DNA of 64,000 nucleotides, taken from contig CP151667.1 of assembly GCA_038400315.1 (NCBI GenBank), positions 1,437,174-1,501,173 on the forward strand, given 5' to 3'. Positions within the stretch are counted from its first letter, which is position 1; every line of letters starts with the position of its first letter. The position numbers and the translations under genes are program-made. The stretch comes from Isosphaeraceae bacterium EP7 (GTDB lineage: Bacteria > Planctomycetota > Planctomycetia > Isosphaerales > Isosphaeraceae). The notes below the pieces were generated by a model. It did not search any database. It was not told the origin of the DNA and saw only the letters and a program-made list of their open reading frames with translations. Below, in pieces: positions 62,452 to 64,000 of the stretch.

Positions 62452-62841
62452 ATGGTTGGACTTCGCGTCGCGATTGCGGCCATTGGCGTGGCGATCCACG
62501 TCGTCGGCCTGTCCCTGGCCAGGCGATCCTTCCGACTCTCGACATCGGGCATCCGGACCGTCGCGACCGTGGTGGCCTCCGAAGGCGACGGAGAGAGCGT
62601 CCCCGAGATGACCGTGGAGTTTGAAGGTCGGTTTGCCGGGGAGTGTCGTCGGGTGATATTGGTCTTCGGCAGCGGGGGGCCATCGGTCGGAGAGGCGATG
62701 GAGATCCTCTACGACCCGAATGACCCCGACCTTGCCTGCGGTGCGTCCTGGTCGCAGCTCTGGTTGCTGCCTGTCTTGTGCGCAAGTCTCGGCATCATCG
62801 TCGTGGTGGTGGCCTGCATCGGGAATCCAGGCGGCGAGTAG
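62452..62841 (+). CDS. Small membrane protein, DUF3592-like
   Basis: 129 residues from the ATG at 62452; a TTG two codons upstream is an alternative. Two transmembrane segments frame a soluble beta region: the N-terminal helix (LRVAIAAIGVAIHVVGLSL) and the C-terminal one (LWLLPVLCASLGIIVVVVA). The middle ATVVASEGDGESVPEMTVEFEG (partial) with LYDPNDPD is typical of DUF3592. Function unknown. Confidence 0.7.
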   Translation: MVGLRVAIAAIGVAIHVVGLSLARRSFRLSTSGIRTVATVVASEGDGESVPEMTVEFEGRFAGECRRVILVFGSGGPSVGEAMEILYDPNDPDLACGASWSQLWLLPVLCASLGIIVVVVACIGNPGGE

Positions 62842-62897
62842 GGCTCGCGGCGCAAATGATCGCTCGTCGCGAATCGCGATGCGACGATCAGTGCCGC

Positions 62898-63314
62898 TCA
62901 TTGCCCCGCGGGAAGTGCCCCCAACTGTGTCATCAGGCCGAACGTATCCATAAGGAACCGGGTCTCCGTGATTTTCCCGTCGTTCAGCCGGTCGAGGGCC
63001 ATGCCCGACACCGTGACCTTGCGACCCGTGGCCGGCACACCGAGGAATGGCCCGAGTTGGGTTCCGGTCCATACGAACCGGGTGAGCACACGGTCGCCGT
63101 CGACCATTTGCTCCTCGACGGACCACTGGAGGTCGGGGAACGCGACCCGGGCGCTTCTCAACATTTCCTGAAAGCCTGATAGGCCGGGATCTCGACCCGG
63201 GAAGGGAACGTGCTGGACCACGTCCTCCCTCATGAACCGGCCCAGACCGTCGAAGTCCCCCTGATTCAGGACCTCGTCGACGAATTGACGGACGATCGCC
63301 GCGTTGTCGGACAT
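62898..63314 (-). CDS. SnoaL-like / ester cyclase-family protein
   Basis: 138 residues. The NTF2-like fold is shown by VRQFVDEVLNQGDFDGLGRF, FPDLQWSVEEQMVDGDRV, TGTQLGPFLGVPATGRKVTV and DRLNDGKITETR (each shown in part), as in SnoaL-like polyketide cyclase or ester-cyclase proteins. Cytoplasmic; the substrate is unknown and many such proteins are not cyclases. It converges with the small membrane protein. Confidence 0.85.
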   Translation of the reverse strand: MSDNAAIVRQFVDEVLNQGDFDGLGRFMREDVVQHVPFPGRDPGLSGFQEMLRSARVAFPDLQWSVEEQMVDGDRVLTRFVWTGTQLGPFLGVPATGRKVTVSGMALDRLNDGKITETRFLMDTFGLMTQLGALPAGQ

Positions 63315-63377
63315 CGGTAAGCTCCCAGCTGGCGAGGAAAATGCACGTTCACCTTACCATGGTGGAGAGCACCGTCC

Positions 63378-63545
63378 ATGACCCGAATTGGGACATCGCC
63401 ACATGTCCCGGAGAGCCCATCCGAGATCATCTTTGCCGCGATCCTCTCGCCCTGCGCGGGGCACTTCGACTGGGCCGCGATCTTCCTTGGCGGCCCGATG
63501 ACGAACATGATTTGGGCCATCGCGGCAATCGCCGTTGCCGTTTAG
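63378..63545 (+). CDS. Possible small membrane protein
   Basis: 55 residues, starting MTRIGTSPHVPESPSEI and ending AIAAIAVAV, with one hydrophobic C-terminal segment (MIWAIAAIAVAV). Third codon positions are mostly G or C, like genes in this DNA, though there is no clear Shine-Dalgarno sequence. It could be a real small membrane peptide or chance. Confidence 0.35.
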   Translation: MTRIGTSPHVPESPSEIIFAAILSPCAGHFDWAAIFLGGPMTNMIWAIAAIAVAV

Positions 63546-63548
63546 GTG

Positions 63549-63573
63549 TCCGACGAGTGCTGCGCTCGTCGGA
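63549..63573 (-). terminator. Hairpin after the last gene
   Basis: Arms TCCGACGAG (63549-63557) and CTCGTCGGA (63565-63573) with a 7-base loop, 15 bases past the minus-strand stop at 63588. Confidence 0.6.
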
Positions 63574-63587
63574 TCAGGGCGACATGC

Positions 63588-64000
63588 TTATCCGAGAGTG
63601 ACCTCGATGCGGGCGATCTCGTTGGGGGTGAGGTCGACCAGGACGGAGTCGCCCTCGATGGAGAGGTCGACGATGGACTCGTCGTGATAGTCGACCTGCC
63701 GGGCCGAGATGGGGTTGCGGAAGGTGCGGAGGCGGCAGCGGATCGAACGGCCGGCAGTCTCGACGAGGTGGAAGACGAGGGCCAGGGGGGGCTCGCCTTC
63801 GGGGCGACGGGCGGGGGTGACGCTCGTGACCATGACGGAGGGGCTGTCGACCTGGAAGAACCAGCCGACGGGGCCGGTCCGGGGAATGTTCTCGACCGGG
63901 ATCACGTAGGGAGGCGTGACCATGTCCTGGGCCGCCGAGAACGGTTCTTCGAGGTCGAGGACCACGCCCAGGCGGAATTCGCGGGCGGTCTCGCGGCCCG
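63588..64000 (-). CDS. C-terminal fragment of a probable glycosidase (GH38 alpha-mannosidase-like)
   Basis: The frame runs off the right edge and ends at TAA 63588-63590, leaving about 136 codons. FFQVDSPSVMVTSVTPARR, then LALVFHLVETAGRSIRCRL and VLVDLTPNEIARIEVTL (each partial), resembles the final beta-domain of GH38 alpha-mannosidases, where this block of all-beta structure packs on the catalytic domain. The catalytic domain is outside the window, so the assignment is from this tail only. Confidence 0.45.
   Translation of the reverse strand, partial: GRETAREFRLGVVLDLEEPFSAAQDMVTPPYVIPVENIPRTGPVGWFFQVDSPSVMVTSVTPARRPEGEPPLALVFHLVETAGRSIRCRLRTFRNPISARQVDYHDESIVDLSIEGDSVLVDLTPNEIARIEVTLG

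Overview
The window is high-GC bacterial DNA that looks planctomycete, most likely Isosphaeraceae-like. The taxon is my inference from gene content. Supporting families include the C-terminus of a planctomycete heme-binding dehydrogenase-type protein, ASPIC/UnbV and multiheme cytochrome-TPR proteins, DUF1080 and ThuA exported proteins, a GH29 fucosidase, a PEP-CTERM protein, a Ser/Thr kinase with RDD membrane domains, and a member of the planctomycete paralogue family that begins MTEEEWL and ends in an LLRD/NPFR-like motif. No rRNA, tRNA or CRISPR was seen.

Layout. 0-5 kb: end of a heme-binding-domain protein, an exported esterase and nitrilase-family amidase pair, a 744-bp region with no convincing gene, and two orphan proteins. 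5-14.5 kb: a Prc-type protease, an exported protein overlapping a GH29 alpha-L-fucosidase, and exported or LysM/PEP-CTERM proteins of unknown role. 14.6-25.6 kb: small exported proteins, a coupled pair (pentaheme cytochrome-TPR membrane protein, then FG-GAP/UnbV lipoprotein), a second S41 protease, a beta-propeller protein and a small conserved protein. 25.6-34.4 kb: metabolic genes pepA, PEGA lipoprotein, nitrilase-family amidase, asparagine synthetase, dtd, FGGY kinase and glmU. 34.5-38.8 kb: the gatC-gatA-gatB amidotransferase operon, interrupted by two small genes, the first HEPN-like. 38.7-48 kb: Gfo/Idh oxidoreductase and GT39-like membrane protein, DUF3754 protein, and a System II cytochrome c maturation pair (ResB, CcsA). 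48-53.4 kb: a lower-density accessory stretch with short GC-rich repeats, DUF309, a phosphodiesterase-like enzyme, a cupin, a small zinc-ribbon protein and a REP-associated tyrosine transposase flanked by inverted REP palindromes. 53.4-64 kb: a TIM-barrel epimerase-like protein, an SPFH/zinc-ribbon gene set divergent from a kinase-RDD-pseudokinase-RDD protein that also starts with a zinc ribbon, then DUF1080, ThuA, SnoaL-like and small membrane proteins, and the C-terminal end of a probable glycosidase.

How the genes work together. ResB/CcsA would attach heme to periplasmic cytochromes such as the pentaheme protein at 15.8 kb. GatCAB makes Gln-tRNA and/or Asn-tRNA by transamidation. GlmU supplies UDP-GlcNAc. 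The exported hydrolases, DUF1080, ThuA and fucosidase fit a polysaccharide-degrading lifestyle. The most interesting structures are the HEPN-like two-gene insertion inside the gat operon, the RAYT gene with its own REP pair, the doubled kinase-RDD architecture and its zinc-ribbon/SPFH neighbours, and the cytochrome-TPR/UnbV pair.
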